From Kineosphaera limosa NBRC 100340 (lineage in GTDB: Bacteria > Actinomycetota > Actinomycetes > Actinomycetales > Dermatophilaceae), in contig NZ_BAHD01000035.1 of the NCBI RefSeq assembly GCF_000298215.1, positions 1 through 64,000 on the forward strand: a DNA stretch of 64,000 nucleotides, written 5' to 3'. Both the position numbers and the translations under genes were made by a program. Of this stretch, positions 9,132 to 22,172 are shown piece by piece. Position 1 is the stretch's first letter; every line of letters begins with the position of its first letter. Below the pieces are notes generated by a model. It had not been told where the DNA came from. It made no database searches and saw only the letters and a program-made list of their open reading frames with translations.

Positions 9132-10058
9132 TCAGTGTCCTCCCTGCGTGACGCGCGGGGCCCCGTACGTGTCGGCGGGCACCTGCGCCCAGCCCTGGTC
9201 GTAGGCGTCCCAGCGCACCCGGTCTCCCCGGAAGATCGGCCCCTCGACGCACGAGCGCAGCATTCGGGTGATGCCGTCGTTGCCGCGCACGGGCAGGACG
9301 CACGTCATGCACACCCCGACGCCGCAGGCCATCGACTCCTCGACGGCGATCTGCGCGACCGCGCCGTACTCCCCCGCCAGGCGCGTCACGCTCTCCAGCA
9401 TCGGCATCGGACCGCACGCGTAGACGACGGAAGCTTCGCATTTGCGCAGCACCTGCGGCAGCACGTCGCTGACCCAGCCCTTGCGGCCGCGAGAGCCGTC
9501 GTCGGTGACGACGTGCACCCCGTCGGCGTAGCGTTCGGCCTTGTCGGTGCCGAACAGGCGGTCCTTGCTCGAGGCTCCGAGGATCAGCTCGACCCGGCAG
9601 CCGCGTTCGCGCAGCGTCGCGGCGAGCCAGAACAGCGGCGCCGAGCCGTAGCCACCGCCGACGAGCACGCACGAGACCCGCTCGCGGGGTAATGGAAACG
9701 GTCGGCCGAGGGGGCCGACGAGGTCGACGTACTCGCCGACCTCCCGGGTGGTCAACCATTGGGTGCCGGGCCCGTGGGCGGCAACGACGATGTCGAGGAT
9801 GTCCTCCTCGGAGCGATCGGCCGCCGGACTCACCGCGTGCAGCGAGAAGCTGCGCCGCAGCAACTGCGCCGGCGTGGCGGTCTGCAGGCCGGGGGGCCCG
9901 CCGACGCTGATCGTCACGAACTGGCCCGGCCGGGCGACGTTCGGTAGGCCCGGGGCCGTGAACGTCATGTACTGGTAGTCACCGGCCGGTCGGGTCGCGA
10001 CGAGCCGAGCCTCGACATGGACGACGGGATCGACCCGCCCACCTCTCGACTTGGCCAC
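9132..10058 (-). CDS. pyrK: Dihydroorotate dehydrogenase electron transfer subunit
   Basis: PyrK is the FAD and [2Fe-2S] subunit that moves electrons from PyrD to NAD+. The 308-residue product has RRSFSLH near residue 66 (flavin binding), GPGTQWL, GGGYGSAPLFWLA (nucleotide binding), ACGPMPMLE near 213, and CGVGVCMTC plus a later Cys near 268 as iron-sulfur ligands. The GTG at 10058 has AAGGAGAGG a few bases upstream and lies 14 nt from the carB stop. Confidence 0.95.
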   Translation of the reverse strand: MAKSRGGRVDPVVHVEARLVATRPAGDYQYMTFTAPGLPNVARPGQFVTISVGGPPGLQTATPAQLLRRSFSLHAVSPAADRSEEDILDIVVAAHGPGTQWLTTREVGEYVDLVGPLGRPFPLPRERVSCVLVGGGYGSAPLFWLAATLRERGCRVELILGASSKDRLFGTDKAERYADGVHVVTDDGSRGRKGWVSDVLPQVLRKCEASVVYACGPMPMLESVTRLAGEYGAVAQIAVEESMACGVGVCMTCVLPVRGNDGITRMLRSCVEGPIFRGDRVRWDAYDQGWAQVPADTYGAPRVTQGGH

Positions 10059-10072
10059 TGACCTCTCCTTCA

Positions 10073-13542
<3,470 letters not shown>

Positions 13543-13543
<1 letters not shown>

Positions 13544-14784
13544 CAGGCCTCTTTCTCCACAGAAGAGTGTGCGTTATCGCCGATGAGGTCTGCCGGTGGG
13601 CGGCCGGTGCGCATCACGTCGACGAAGCGGTCGAACAGGTAGGCCGAGTCGTGTGGGCCGGCCGCTGCCTCCGGGTGGTACTGCACGGAGAAGGCGGGGA
13701 GGTCGAGGCATTCGAGGCCTTCGACGACGTCGTCGCTGAGGCAGACGTGGCTGACCCGCACCCGCCCGAAGTTGGTGCCCTGCTCGGCATCCGCCGGGGC
13801 CGGCACATCGCGGTCCAGCGGCGCATCGACCGCGAACCCGTGGTTGTGCGCGGTCACCTCGACCTTGCGGGTCGAGCGGTCCATGACCGGCTGGTTGATG
13901 CCGCGGTGCCCGTACTTCAGCTTGTAGGTGCCGAAGCCCAGGGCGCGGCCGAGCACCTGGTTGCCGAAGCAGATGCCGAAGAACGGGATCCGCGCGCCGA
14001 GCACCGAGCGCAGCACGTCGACCTGGTGATCGGCGGTCGCCGGGTCGCCGGGGCCGTTGGAGAAGAACACCCCGTCGGGCCCCTCGGCGGCATGCACGCC
14101 CGGCACCGCGAGCACGTCGACCAGGCCCGCGTCGGCCGGCAGCACGTGTACCTCGATGCCGCGCTGCGCCATGAGCGCCGGGGTCATCGCCTTGATCCCC
14201 AGGTCGAGCGCCACGACCGTGTACTGCCGCTCACCCACGGCCGGCACGACGTACGGCTCGTCGGTGCTGACCTGCGAGGCGAGCTCGGCGCCCGACATGG
14301 GGCTCACCTCGCGCACCTGCTCCAGCAGCGCCGCGTCGGTCTGTTGCGCGTCGGCGCCGGAGAAGATGCCCACGCGCATCGCCCCGCGTTCGCGCAGGTG
14401 TCGAGTCAGGGCGCGGGTGTCGATGCCGCTGATGCCGACGACACCCTGGTCGCGCAGGTCGTCCTCCAGGGTGCGCTGCGAGCGCCAGTTGCTGGGCCGC
14501 AGCGCGGGGTCGCGCACCACGTAGCCGGCGACCCAGATGCGCCGCGACTCGGCATCCTCGTCGTTGACCCCGGTGTTGCCGATGTGCGGGGCGGTCATGA
14601 CGACGACCTGCCGGTGGTAACTGGGGTCGGTGATCGTCTCCTGGTAGCCGGACATGCCGGTGGAGAACACCGCCTCGCCGAAGGTCGTGCCGGTCGCCCC
14701 GTAGGCCTGGCCGCGCATGATGCGGCCGTCCTCGAGCACCAGCACGGCCGGGGGGAGGTCGAGCAGTTGCGTCTGCGTGCTCAC
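13543..14784 (-). CDS. carA: Carbamoyl-phosphate synthase small (glutaminase) subunit
   Basis: It hydrolyses glutamine and channels ammonia to CarB. The 413-residue product has the CarA-specific N-terminal half ([18 protein letters not shown]) and a class I glutamine amidotransferase half with the nucleophile Cys in [14 protein letters not shown] near residue 271 and His/Glu in [12 protein letters not shown] near 371. Its stop overlaps the carB start (TGATG) and its start overlaps the pyrC stop (ATGA). Confidence 0.96.
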
Positions 14785-16109
14785 GCAGACACCTCCTTGT
14801 CGAAGGGTTCGTCGGCGCTTTCCGCGAGCTGGCCGTCGCGGGCGGTGACGCGCCCGCGCAACACCGTGGCGACGACCTTGCCGGTCAGTTCGCGCCCGTG
14901 CCAGGGGTTGTTGCGCCCCTGGGAGAGCGAGTCGTCGCGGTTGACCGTGTGCACGGCCGCCGGGTCGAGCAGCGTGACGTTGCCCGGCTCCCCCGCCTCC
15001 AGGGGCCGGCCCTGGCCCTCGAGTTGGGCGAGGCGGGCCGGGGTGGCGGACATGACACGCGCGACATCGGCCCAGGTCAGCAGCCCCTCGCGGACCATGA
15101 CAGTGCTGATGACCGGCAGCGCCGTCTCCAGTCCGACCATGCCGAAGGCGGCGGTGACGAAGGCGTGCTCCTTGTCGTTGCGGGCGTGCGGCGCGTGGTC
15201 GGTGGCGACCACGTCGATGGTGCCGTCGGCCAGCGCCTCCCGCAGCGCGTGGGCGTCCTCGCTGGGGCGCAGCGGCGGGTTGACCTTGAACGTCGGGTCG
15301 TAGCCAGTCAGCAGGTCCGTCGTCAGGAGCAGGTGGTGCGGCGTGACCTCGGCGGTCACCTGGATGCCCGCGGCCTTGGCCCAGCGGATGACCTCGAGGG
15401 AGCCGGCGGTGGAGACGTGCGCGACGTGCACCCGCCCGCCGGTGTGCCGCGCGAGCATGACGTCGCGGGCGACGATGACCTCCTCCGCGGCACCGGGCCA
15501 GCCGGGCAGCCCGAGGCGCCCGGAGAGTTCACCCTCGTGGCAGCAGGCGTTGGCGTCGGCCAGGCGCGGGTCTTGGGCGTGCTGGCTGACGAGCCCGCCG
15601 AACGGCTTGAGGTAGTCCAGCGCCCGGCGCATGAGGCGGGCGTCGTGCACGCACCGTCCGTCGTCGGAGAAGATCCGGACCCGAGCGCGGCTGCGAGCCA
15701 TGAGGCCGAGCTCGGCGAGCTCCTGACCGGCCAGGCCCTTGCTGACGGCGCCGACAGGCACGACGTCGACGAGCCCGGCGCGGCGGCCGAGGTCGAAGAC
15801 GTGCTCGGCGGCCTCGGCGGTGTCGGTGACCGGGTCGGTGTTGGCCATCGCGAGCACCGCGGTGTAGCCCCCCGCCGCAGCCGCGGCGGATCCGGTGGCG
15901 ACCGTCTCGGCGTCTTCGCGGCCCGGTTCGCGCAGGTGGGTGTGCAGGTCGACGAGGCCGGGCAGGGCGACGAGCCCGTCGGCGTCGATGACCTGCGTCC
16001 CGTCGGGGCCGGAGTGGATCGAGCCGACCTGGGTGATCCGGCCGCCGTCGATGAGGATGTCGGCGCGCCCCTGCCCCAGCAGGTCGGCGCCCTTGATGAG
16101 CAGGCTCAC
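14781..16109 (-). CDS. pyrC: Dihydroorotase
   Basis: This zinc amidohydrolase cyclises carbamoyl aspartate to dihydroorotate. The 442-residue product has the metal-binding [10 protein letters not shown] near residue 53, later metal/active-site segments [19 protein letters not shown] and [14 protein letters not shown]. It is the long dihydroorotase class typical of Gram-positive bacteria. Its start overlaps the pyrB stop by 4 nt. Confidence 0.95.
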   Translation of the reverse strand: MSLLIKGADLLGQGRADILIDGGRITQVGSIHSGPDGTQVIDADGLVALPGLVDLHTHLREPGREDAETVATGSAAAAAGGYTAVLAMANTDPVTDTAEAAEHVFDLGRRAGLVDVVPVGAVSKGLAGQELAELGLMARSRARVRIFSDDGRCVHDARLMRRALDYLKPFGGLVSQHAQDPRLADANACCHEGELSGRLGLPGWPGAAEEVIVARDVMLARHTGGRVHVAHVSTAGSLEVIRWAKAAGIQVTAEVTPHHLLLTTDLLTGYDPTFKVNPPLRPSEDAHALREALADGTIDVVATDHAPHARNDKEHAFVTAAFGMVGLETALPVISTVMVREGLLTWADVARVMSATPARLAQLEGQGRPLEAGEPGNVTLLDPAAVHTVNRDDSLSQGRNNPWHGRELTGKVVATVLRGRVTARDGQLAESADEPFDKEVSA

Positions 16110-17053
16110 GCTGCGTTCCCCTCTCCGGCGAGCAGGTGGTACAGGATCGACATGCGCACCGCCACACCGGCGGAGACCTGGTCGAGGATGATCGAGGAGG
16201 CGCCGTCCGCGGCCTCCGGGGAGATCTCGAAGCCGCGGTTCATCGGTCCGGGGTGGGCGATGACGGCCTTCTCGTTGCGGCGCATGAGCGTCGCGAGGCG
16301 CTCGCGAGTCAGCCCGTAGCCGGTCGTGTATTCACGCTCGGTGGGGAAGAACCCGCTGTTCATGCGCTCGCGCTGGACGCGCAGCATCATGAGCACGTCG
16401 AGCGGCTGGGCGAGCGCCTCGTCGAGGTCGTTGGTGATCGAGAAGCCGTCGCGCTGCGCCCAGTCGCGGATGCCCGAGGGCATCAACGTCGGCGGGGCGA
16501 CGAGCGTGATATCGGCGCCGAACTGGGCCAGGCACAGCAGGTTCGAGCGCACCACCCGGGAGTGCAGCAGGTCACCGACGATGGCGACGCGCAGCCCCTC
16601 GAGGCGGCCGAGACGGGCCCGCATCGTGTAGGCGTCGAGCAGCGCCTGGCTGGGGTGTTCGTGCGTGCCATCACCGGCGTTGATGACGGCGGCGTCGACC
16701 CACTGGGAGACCTGGTGCGCGGCGCCGCTGGCCGCGTGCCGCATGACGAGGGCGTCGACGCCCATCGCTGTGATCGTCAGCACGGTGTCGCGCAGCGACT
16801 CGCCCTTGGAGGTCGCCGACCCCTTGCCGGAGATGTTGATGGTGTCAGCCGACATCCACTTGCCGGCGATCTCGAAGCTTGAGCGGGTGCGCGTGGAGTC
16901 CTCGAAGAAGAGGTTGATGACCGTGCGGCCACGCAGCGTCGGCAGCTTCTTGACTTCGCGGTGCTGCACCTCGTGCATCTGCACGGCCGTGTCGAGCAGG
17001 GTCAGGATGTCGTCGCGGCTCAGGTCTGCCATCGAGAGCAGGTGCCGATTCAT
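16106..17053 (-). CDS. pyrB: Aspartate carbamoyltransferase catalytic subunit
   Basis: It condenses carbamoyl phosphate with aspartate. The 315-residue product has the carbamoyl phosphate signature [12 protein letters not shown] (about residues 48-60), the [10 protein letters not shown] loop, [10 protein letters not shown] and [11 protein letters not shown]. The ATG at 17053 is chosen because GAAGGGAAC precedes it and it overlaps the pyrR stop (ATGA); the longer open frame to 17125 is not conserved. No pyrI was found, as expected for this type. Confidence 0.96.
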   Translation of the reverse strand: MNRHLLSMADLSRDDILTLLDTAVQMHEVQHREVKKLPTLRGRTVINLFFEDSTRTRSSFEIAGKWMSADTINISGKGSATSKGESLRDTVLTITAMGVDALVMRHAASGAAHQVSQWVDAAVINAGDGTHEHPSQALLDAYTMRARLGRLEGLRVAIVGDLLHSRVVRSNLLCLAQFGADITLVAPPTLMPSGIRDWAQRDGFSITNDLDEALAQPLDVLMMLRVQRERMNSGFFPTEREYTTGYGLTRERLATLMRRNEKAVIAHPGPMNRGFEISPEAADGASSIILDQVSAGVAVRMSILYHLLAGEGNAA

Positions 17054-17718
17054 GCCGTTCCCTTCCTCGCGGAGTCGGCCGGCGCGCCGCGGGAGATGCG
17101 GACCTCGTCGGTGCCGCCGTCCCACTCGGCGAGCCGCACGTGCACGCGTTCGCTGCTGGAGGTCGGCAGGTTCTTGCCGACGACGTCGGCGCGGATCGGC
17201 AGCTCGCGGTGGCCGCGGTCGACGAGCACCGCGAGCCGGACGCTGCGCGGGCGGCCCAGGTCGGTGAGCGCGTCGAGGGCGGCGCGGATCGTGCGGCCGG
17301 AGTAGAGCACATCGTCGACGAGGACGACGACCTTGTCGTCGATGCCGCCCGGCGGGATGGCCAGGGAGCCGGGCGCCCGGGTGGGCTGGCGGCGCAGATC
17401 GTCGCGGTAGAGCGTGATGTCCAGCGAGCCGACGGGGATGGGCCGCCCCTCGACCTGGCTCATCAGCTCGGCCAGGCGGCGGGCGAGGATCACCCCGCGC
17501 GTCGGGATGCCGAGCACGACGAGGTCGTCGGCGCCCTTGTTGTGCTCGAGCACCTCGTGGGCCATGCGCCGCAGACCCCGGGCGATGTCTTCGTCGCGCA
17601 ACACGACGCGCGACTCAGGCGGAACGGGCGCTCCCGCCTCCGGTGCCGGGCGACCACCAGGGATCGCCTGCGCCTGCGGCGGGCTCGCGTCGGACTGTCC
17701 AGCGGATTCGGGCACCAT
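17050..17718 (-). CDS. pyrR: Bifunctional pyr operon regulator / uracil phosphoribosyltransferase
   Basis: PyrR senses UMP/PRPP and binds pyr mRNA. The C-terminal 180 residues match the family: [27 protein letters not shown] and the PRPP loop [18 protein letters not shown] (about residues 127-143). About 40 Pro/Ala-rich residues precede it. Two starts are possible. The ATG at 17718 has AGGAGG 11 nt upstream and the PyrR-binding loop lies just before it. The GTG at 17784 (244 residues) would put that loop inside the gene and overlaps a probable -10 box. I prefer 17718. It heads the pyr operon. Confidence 0.92.
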   Translation of the reverse strand: MVPESAGQSDASPPQAQAIPGGRPAPEAGAPVPPESRVVLRDEDIARGLRRMAHEVLEHNKGADDLVVLGIPTRGVILARRLAELMSQVEGRPIPVGSLDITLYRDDLRRQPTRAPGSLAIPPGGIDDKVVVLVDDVLYSGRTIRAALDALTDLGRPRSVRLAVLVDRGHRELPIRADVVGKNLPTSSSERVHVRLAEWDGGTDEVRISRGAPADSARKGTA

Positions 17719-17738
17719 GGCGCGCCGAACCTCCTTCC

Positions 17739-17754
17739 CCGCCTCACCGGACGG
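17739..17754 (-). promoter_or_regulatory. PyrR-binding RNA loop in the pyr leader
   Basis: The minus-strand RNA contains UCCGGUGAGG, an exact fit to the UCCNGNGAGG core of PyrR binding loops. It folds as CCG-U-CC, a GGUGA loop, GG-CGG, with the U bulged, as in the Bacillus and mycobacterial loops. It lies only a few bases before the AGGAGG of pyrR (17730-17735), so PyrR bound with UMP would be expected to block translation initiation. No terminator/antiterminator pair is seen. Confidence 0.75.
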
Positions 17755-17782
17755 TGTTAAAGGATGTTCCGATTCGTCGCTC

Positions 17783-17812
17783 ACCCTAACCCCGCGGCGC
17801 GCCCTGACCGAA
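17783..17812 (-). promoter_or_regulatory. Possible pyr operon promoter
   Basis: TTCGGT and TAGGGT on the minus strand are 18 nt apart. Transcription from here would start just before the PyrR loop, giving a short regulated leader. The match is moderate and there is no direct evidence. Confidence 0.35.
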
Positions 17813-17953
17813 CCGCCCCGCGCAACCCCGCAGAACCCCCTCCAGCCCGAGCGCGGTGACTAGGGTGGTCGGTGAAGCCCGCGCGTCGCCCTGTCACGGT
17901 AACGCGGCCGCGCGCGATGGCGCCCCACCGATCCGAAACAGATGGGCTGTGCG

Positions 17954-19636
17954 ATGACTGCTGCCGTTCCCGTGGACCCGACGACCACCACCGCGTGGGC
18001 CTCCCTCACCGAGCTGAAGAAGGGCCTGAACCCCGACCTGCGCGGCTGGTTCGCCGACGACCCCCAGCGCGCGCAGCGGATGTCGTTCACCGCGGGCGAC
18101 CTGTTCGTCGACCTGAGCAAGAACCTCGTGACCGACGACATCCTGGCCGCCCTCGTGCGCCTGGGCGACCAGGTCGACCTGCCGGCGCGGCGCGACGCGA
18201 TGTTCGCCGGTGAGCGCATCAACGTCACCGAGAACCGGTCGGTGCTGCACACCGCCCTGCGGCTGCCCAAGAGCGCCGAGCTGGAGGTCGACGGGCAGAA
18301 CGTCGTCGAGGACGTGCACGCCACCCTGGAGAAGGTGTACGACTTCGCGCGCACGGTCCGCTCGGGCGAGTGGAAGGGCGTGACCGGCAAACGCATCGAG
18401 ACCATCGTCAACATCGGCATCGGCGGCTCCGACCTGGGCCCGGTCATGGTCTACGAAGCGTTGCAGCCGTACGTGCAGGAGGGGTTGAGCGCCCGCTTCG
18501 TCTCCAACATCGACCCCACGGACATCGCGGAGAAGACCCGCGGGCTCGACCCGGAGACCACCCTGTTCATCGTCGCCAGCAAGACGTTCACCACGCTGGA
18601 GACGCTGACCAACGCGCGGCTGGCCAAGGCGTGGCTGCTGGACTCCCTCAAGAGCGCCGGCGCGATCGACGGCTCGGACTCCCAGGCCGCCGACGCGGTC
18701 GCCAAGCACTTCGTGGCCGTCTCGACGGCACTGGACAAGGTCGCCGAGTTCGGCATCGACACCGCCAACGCGTTCGGCTTCTGGGACTGGGTCGGCGGGC
18801 GCTACAGCGTCGACTCGGCCATCGGCACGAGCCTGGCGGTGGTGCTCGGCCCGGAGAACTTCGCGGACTTCCTCGGCGGCTTCCACGCCATCGACGAGCA
18901 CTTCCGCAGCGAGCCGCTGGCCAGCAACGTGCCGGCGCTCATGGGTCTGCTCAACGTGTGGAACGTCAACTTCCTCGACGCCCGCACCCACGCGGTGCTG
19001 CCCTACAGCCAGTACCTGCACCGCTTCCCCGCGTACCTGCAGCAGTTGACGATGGAGTCCAACGGCAAGGGCGTGCGCTGGGACGGCACCCAGGTCACCT
19101 GCTCGACGGGCGAGGTCTTCTGGGGCGAGCCGGGCACCAACGGTCAGCACGCTTTTTACCAGTTGATCCACCAGGGCACCCAGCTCGTGCCGTGCGACTT
19201 CATCGCGTTCGCCAACCCCGCGCACCCGCTCAAGGACGGCGCGGCCGATGTGCACGAGTTGTTCCTGGCGAACTTCTTCGCCCAGACCGCGGCGCTGGCG
19301 TTCGGAAAGACCGCCGACCAGGTGCGCGCCGAGGGCACCGACGAGGCGATCGTGCCCGCGCGCGTGTTCACCGGCAACCGCCCGACGACCTCGATCATGT
19401 CGGCCTCGCTGACGCCCTCAGTCGTCGGTCAGCTCATCGCGCTGTACGAGCACATCACGTTCGTTCAGGGCATCGTGTGGGGCATCGACTCCTTCGACCA
19501 GTGGGGCGTCGAGCTCGGCAAGCAACTCGCCAAGGCGGTGACGCCGGCCGTCGGCGGCGACGAGCACGCCCTGGAGCAGGTGGACGCCTCCACGCAGGGC
19601 CTCATCCGCTTCTACCGGCAGCACCGCACGGCGTAA
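17954..19636 (+). CDS. pgi: Glucose-6-phosphate isomerase
   Basis: It interconverts glucose 6-phosphate and fructose 6-phosphate in glycolysis. The product of about 560 residues has the SIS-fold motifs [29 protein letters not shown] and [13 protein letters not shown] (catalytic Glu near residue 366), and a C-terminal [11 protein letters not shown] signature. The ATG at 17954 or the in-frame ATG at 17942 may be the start; neither has a strong ribosome binding site. It is divergent from pyrR and convergent with the IclR gene. Confidence 0.96.
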   Translation: MTAAVPVDPTTTTAWASLTELKKGLNPDLRGWFADDPQRAQRMSFTAGDLFVDLSKNLVTDDILAALVRLGDQVDLPARRDAMFAGERINVTENRSVLHTALRLPKSAELEVDGQNVVEDVHATLEKVYDFARTVRSGEWKGVTGKRIETIVNIGIGGSDLGPVMVYEALQPYVQEGLSARFVSNIDPTDIAEKTRGLDPETTLFIVASKTFTTLETLTNARLAKAWLLDSLKSAGAIDGSDSQAADAVAKHFVAVSTALDKVAEFGIDTANAFGFWDWVGGRYSVDSAIGTSLAVVLGPENFADFLGGFHAIDEHFRSEPLASNVPALMGLLNVWNVNFLDARTHAVLPYSQYLHRFPAYLQQLTMESNGKGVRWDGTQVTCSTGEVFWGEPGTNGQHAFYQLIHQGTQLVPCDFIAFANPAHPLKDGAADVHELFLANFFAQTAALAFGKTADQVRAEGTDEAIVPARVFTGNRPTTSIMSASLTPSVVGQLIALYEHITFVQGIVWGIDSFDQWGVELGKQLAKAVTPAVGGDEHALEQVDASTQGLIRFYRQHRTA

Positions 19637-19687
19637 CCCGTCAGGTCTGTTTCAAGCCCTGTGTCGGGCCACGTATCACGCCACGCT

Positions 19688-19715
19688 GGGCGGCCTTCGA
19701 TGACGGGGGCCGCCC
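19688..19715. terminator. Bidirectional hairpin between pgi and the IclR gene
   Basis: GGGCGGCC and its complement form an 8-bp stem with a 12-nt loop in the short gap between two convergent genes, a fitting place for a shared terminator. Confidence 0.55.
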
Positions 19716-19722
19716 GGTCGTC

Positions 19723-20457
19723 TCAGCCCAAGGCGGCGCCGATGCGCGCGGCGGCGGCCACGACGGCGTCGACGGCCCCTTCGGCGGTCTCGCGCCGGTG
19801 CGTGATGAGCGTGACGGCGGCGGGGCCGTCGGGGTGTGTGGTGCGGATGGGCGCGGCGACGGCGTGGGTGCCGGGAGTCACCTCCTCACTGGAGAGCACG
19901 AATCCCTCGCGGCGGGCCGCGCGCACCCGGTCGCTGTCGTCGGCACTGACGGGTCCGGCGGCCTGCACGGCGATGCTGCCGGCGCCCCGGTCGAGGGCAT
20001 CGCGGCTGCCGACGCGGTAGGAGAGGTGCGTGGTCGTCGTCGACGGCTGGGTCACGGTGATCGCCACTGCGTGTTCGCCGTCACGCACGAGCAGACATGC
20101 AGAGGATCCTGTGCGGTCGGCGAGGTCGGCCAGGATCGGCTCCGCAGCCTGCCGCAGCCCGGGACGCACCCGCTGGCCGAGGGCGACGAGCTCCGCGCCG
20201 ATCCGGTAGCGAGTGCCAGTGCGGGCCGCGAAACCCGTGCGCGCCAGCGCCTGCAGCAGCCGGTAGGCCACCGACCGATGCACCCCAAGACGCGCGGCGA
20301 CCTCGCTGGCGGTCAACCCCTGCGGCGCGTCGGCCAGCGCCCGCAGCACAAGCAGGCCCCGCTCCAGCGTCTGCGCCCCGTCCGCCCGCCGACCTGTCGG
20401 CTCGGCCCCCGGCACGGGGTCGTCCGCGCCCGAGTGCCCCTTACTCCCGTTGCCCAT
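19723..20457 (-). CDS. IclR family transcriptional regulator
   Basis: The 244-residue product has an N-terminal winged helix-turn-helix (TLERGLLVLRALADAP, LTASEVAARLGVHRSVAYRL, about residues 30-75) and a C-terminal IclR-type effector domain. The effector domain lacks some commonly conserved parts, so the ligand cannot be named. The first 28 residues are Gly/Pro-rich. It is a stand-alone gene downstream of the glutaminase pair on the same strand, but more than 360 nt away, so control of those genes is only a guess. Confidence 0.85.
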   Translation of the reverse strand: MGNGSKGHSGADDPVPGAEPTGRRADGAQTLERGLLVLRALADAPQGLTASEVAARLGVHRSVAYRLLQALARTGFAARTGTRYRIGAELVALGQRVRPGLRQAAEPILADLADRTGSSACLLVRDGEHAVAITVTQPSTTTTHLSYRVGSRDALDRGAGSIAVQAAGPVSADDSDRVRAARREGFVLSSEEVTPGTHAVAAPIRTTHPDGPAAVTLITHRRETAEGAVDAVVAAAARIGAALG

Positions 20458-20820
20458 CTGGCACCTCGCGTTCCGTCAGCCGGACGGCGCCATCACGGGC
20501 GCCGCGCCTTGGTGGCATGACGGCAACATACACGCTGAACACGCACTATTTGCATCATTGTCGCCGCGTGCGCGCCATCCGGTCACTCGTGAGCCTCCCG
20601 AGGCTTCCCGAGTGCCGGGTGAACCCGCCCCGTGCGGCAGCGGGCCAGGCAACGTAGCGACTTCTTGACGTACTGGCGCGACGGCCGATTTTCATCGCTG
20701 CAGGTCAGCGCGTTGGGCATCCGAGGAGCACCACTCCGAGTACGTCAAGAAGTCGCTACGTCCGGGGTGCCGCGGTTACTGAGGGCGTCGGAGGGCGTCG
20801 GCGGGCATCGCCTCGCGGAC
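20458..20820. other. Intergenic region upstream of the IclR gene
   Basis: This 363-nt gap holds the IclR promoter region near 20460-20560 and a long inverted repeat at 20652-20761. No protein gene is supported. Confidence 0.5.
20652..20761. repeat. 110-bp element bounded by 23-bp perfect inverted repeats
   Basis: Positions 20652-20674 and 20739-20761 are perfect 23-bp inverted copies (start ACGTAGCGACTTCTTGACG) separated by 64 nt. The arms have a less GC-rich make-up than the surroundings. No flanking target duplication is seen. It could be a small non-autonomous mobile element, a structured RNA or a processed hairpin; it is not needed as a terminator of a known gene at this distance. Confidence 0.75.
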
Positions 20821-22098
20821 CTATGGCAGGGCACCGACACCAGTCGACGCCTCACCGGTTGTGGCATCAGTTGTGGCATCAGCGCCGGGGTCCGCCAGCA
20901 CCTCGCGCGGGTCGATGAGCAGCACCCGGTGCCCATCGAGCTTCAGGCGGCGCACCCCCTCCTGCAGCATCCGCCGGCCCACATCGTCGACGGAGGCGAC
21001 GCGGGCGACGTCGATGACCACGGGCATCGGGCCGGGCTCGATCCGCGACAACGCGCGCAGCACGACCTCTCCGGAGACGAACCGGATGGGCCCCTGCACC
21101 ACCGTCTGGAACCACTGTTCGCCGTCGCGTTCGAGCACCCCGGACTCGCTGACGGCCGCCACCCCGGGCAACGGCGACGACATCAGGTGCATGCCCATGT
21201 CGGTGGAGAGCCGCTCGAAGATCTGCACGCCGCGGCTGCTGGAGCCGAAGCGGTCCAGGCGCGGTGAGAACGTGCCCAGGCCCACCTGACCAGGCAGCGC
21301 CCCGAGGATGCCCCCTGCGATGCCGCTCTTGGCGGGGATGCCGACCTGTGTCATCCAGTCGCCGGCCGCGTCGTACATGCCGCTGGTCGCCATGACCGAG
21401 AGCACGAGGCGACACACGGGCTCGGGCACGACCTGCACTCCGGTGACCGGATTTCGCCCGTGCCCGGCGAGGGTCATCGCCATCACCGCCAGATCGCGCA
21501 CGCCCACGAGCAGCGCGCATTGGCGGACATAACCGGTGACCGCCTCGTGCGGATCGCAGGTGATGATGTCGTGGCTGCGCACCAGGTGCGCCAGCGCGAG
21601 GTTGCGGTGCGCGGTGCTCATCTCCGAGGCGAACACGGCCTCGTCGACGGCCAGGTCGCGGCCGGCGAACGCGGAGAGCCCGGCGTGCACTCGCTCGAAG
21701 CGCTCCTGCGCGCCGAGGTCGCCGTCGCCGACCAGCGTGTACGTGGTGATCGCGCCGACGTTGATCATCGGGTTGTCAGGTCGGCCGGTGCCTGCCTCGA
21801 GCGAGATCTCGTTGAACGGGTCCCCGGAGGGCTCGACTCCCACCCGTTCCAGCAGCGCCCTCTCCCCCCGGTCGGCGAGCGCGAGCGCGTAGGTGAACGG
21901 CTTGGAGATCGACTGGATCGTGAAGCGGGAGTCGGCGTCACCGGCGGTGTACATCGTGCCGTCGGCGACGCACATGGCCACGGCCAGCTGATCCGGATCG
22001 ACCCGGGCCAGCTCGGGGATGACGTCGCACACGCTGCCCTCGTCGGCCAGGCACTCGCCGAGAACCTGCTGGAGGTAGTCACTGACCGGAACCTTCAT
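20821..22098 (-). CDS. glsA: Glutaminase with C-terminal STAS domain (second copy)
   Basis: It hydrolyses glutamine to glutamate and ammonia. The 425-residue product has the serine-dependent beta-lactamase-like glutaminase domain (about 1-310): SISKPFTYALAL with the catalytic Ser/Lys near residue 62, NPMINVGAI, SEMSTAHRN and VGIPAKSGIAGG. A STAS-like domain follows (VVIDVARVASVDDVGRRMLQ, about 345-395), then a Thr/Ala-rich tail. It is a close paralogue of the next gene upstream; even the bases just before the ATG are alike, so this is a tandem duplication. Confidence 0.93.
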   Translation of the reverse strand: MKVPVSDYLQQVLGECLADEGSVCDVIPELARVDPDQLAVAMCVADGTMYTAGDADSRFTIQSISKPFTYALALADRGERALLERVGVEPSGDPFNEISLEAGTGRPDNPMINVGAITTYTLVGDGDLGAQERFERVHAGLSAFAGRDLAVDEAVFASEMSTAHRNLALAHLVRSHDIITCDPHEAVTGYVRQCALLVGVRDLAVMAMTLAGHGRNPVTGVQVVPEPVCRLVLSVMATSGMYDAAGDWMTQVGIPAKSGIAGGILGALPGQVGLGTFSPRLDRFGSSSRGVQIFERLSTDMGMHLMSSPLPGVAAVSESGVLERDGEQWFQTVVQGPIRFVSGEVVLRALSRIEPGPMPVVIDVARVASVDDVGRRMLQEGVRRLKLDGHRVLLIDPREVLADPGADATTDATTGEASTGVGALP

Positions 22099-22172
22099 GG
22101 CCCGACCTTACGGATGCTTCGGCGGCGAAGACGGTGCCACAGATGCCGCAAAGCAGGATCGTGGCAGGTTGC

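Noticed and set aside
20652-20761. Insertion sequence
   Set aside because: The inverted repeats enclose only 64 nt with no transposase and no target duplication, so a full IS is not supported.
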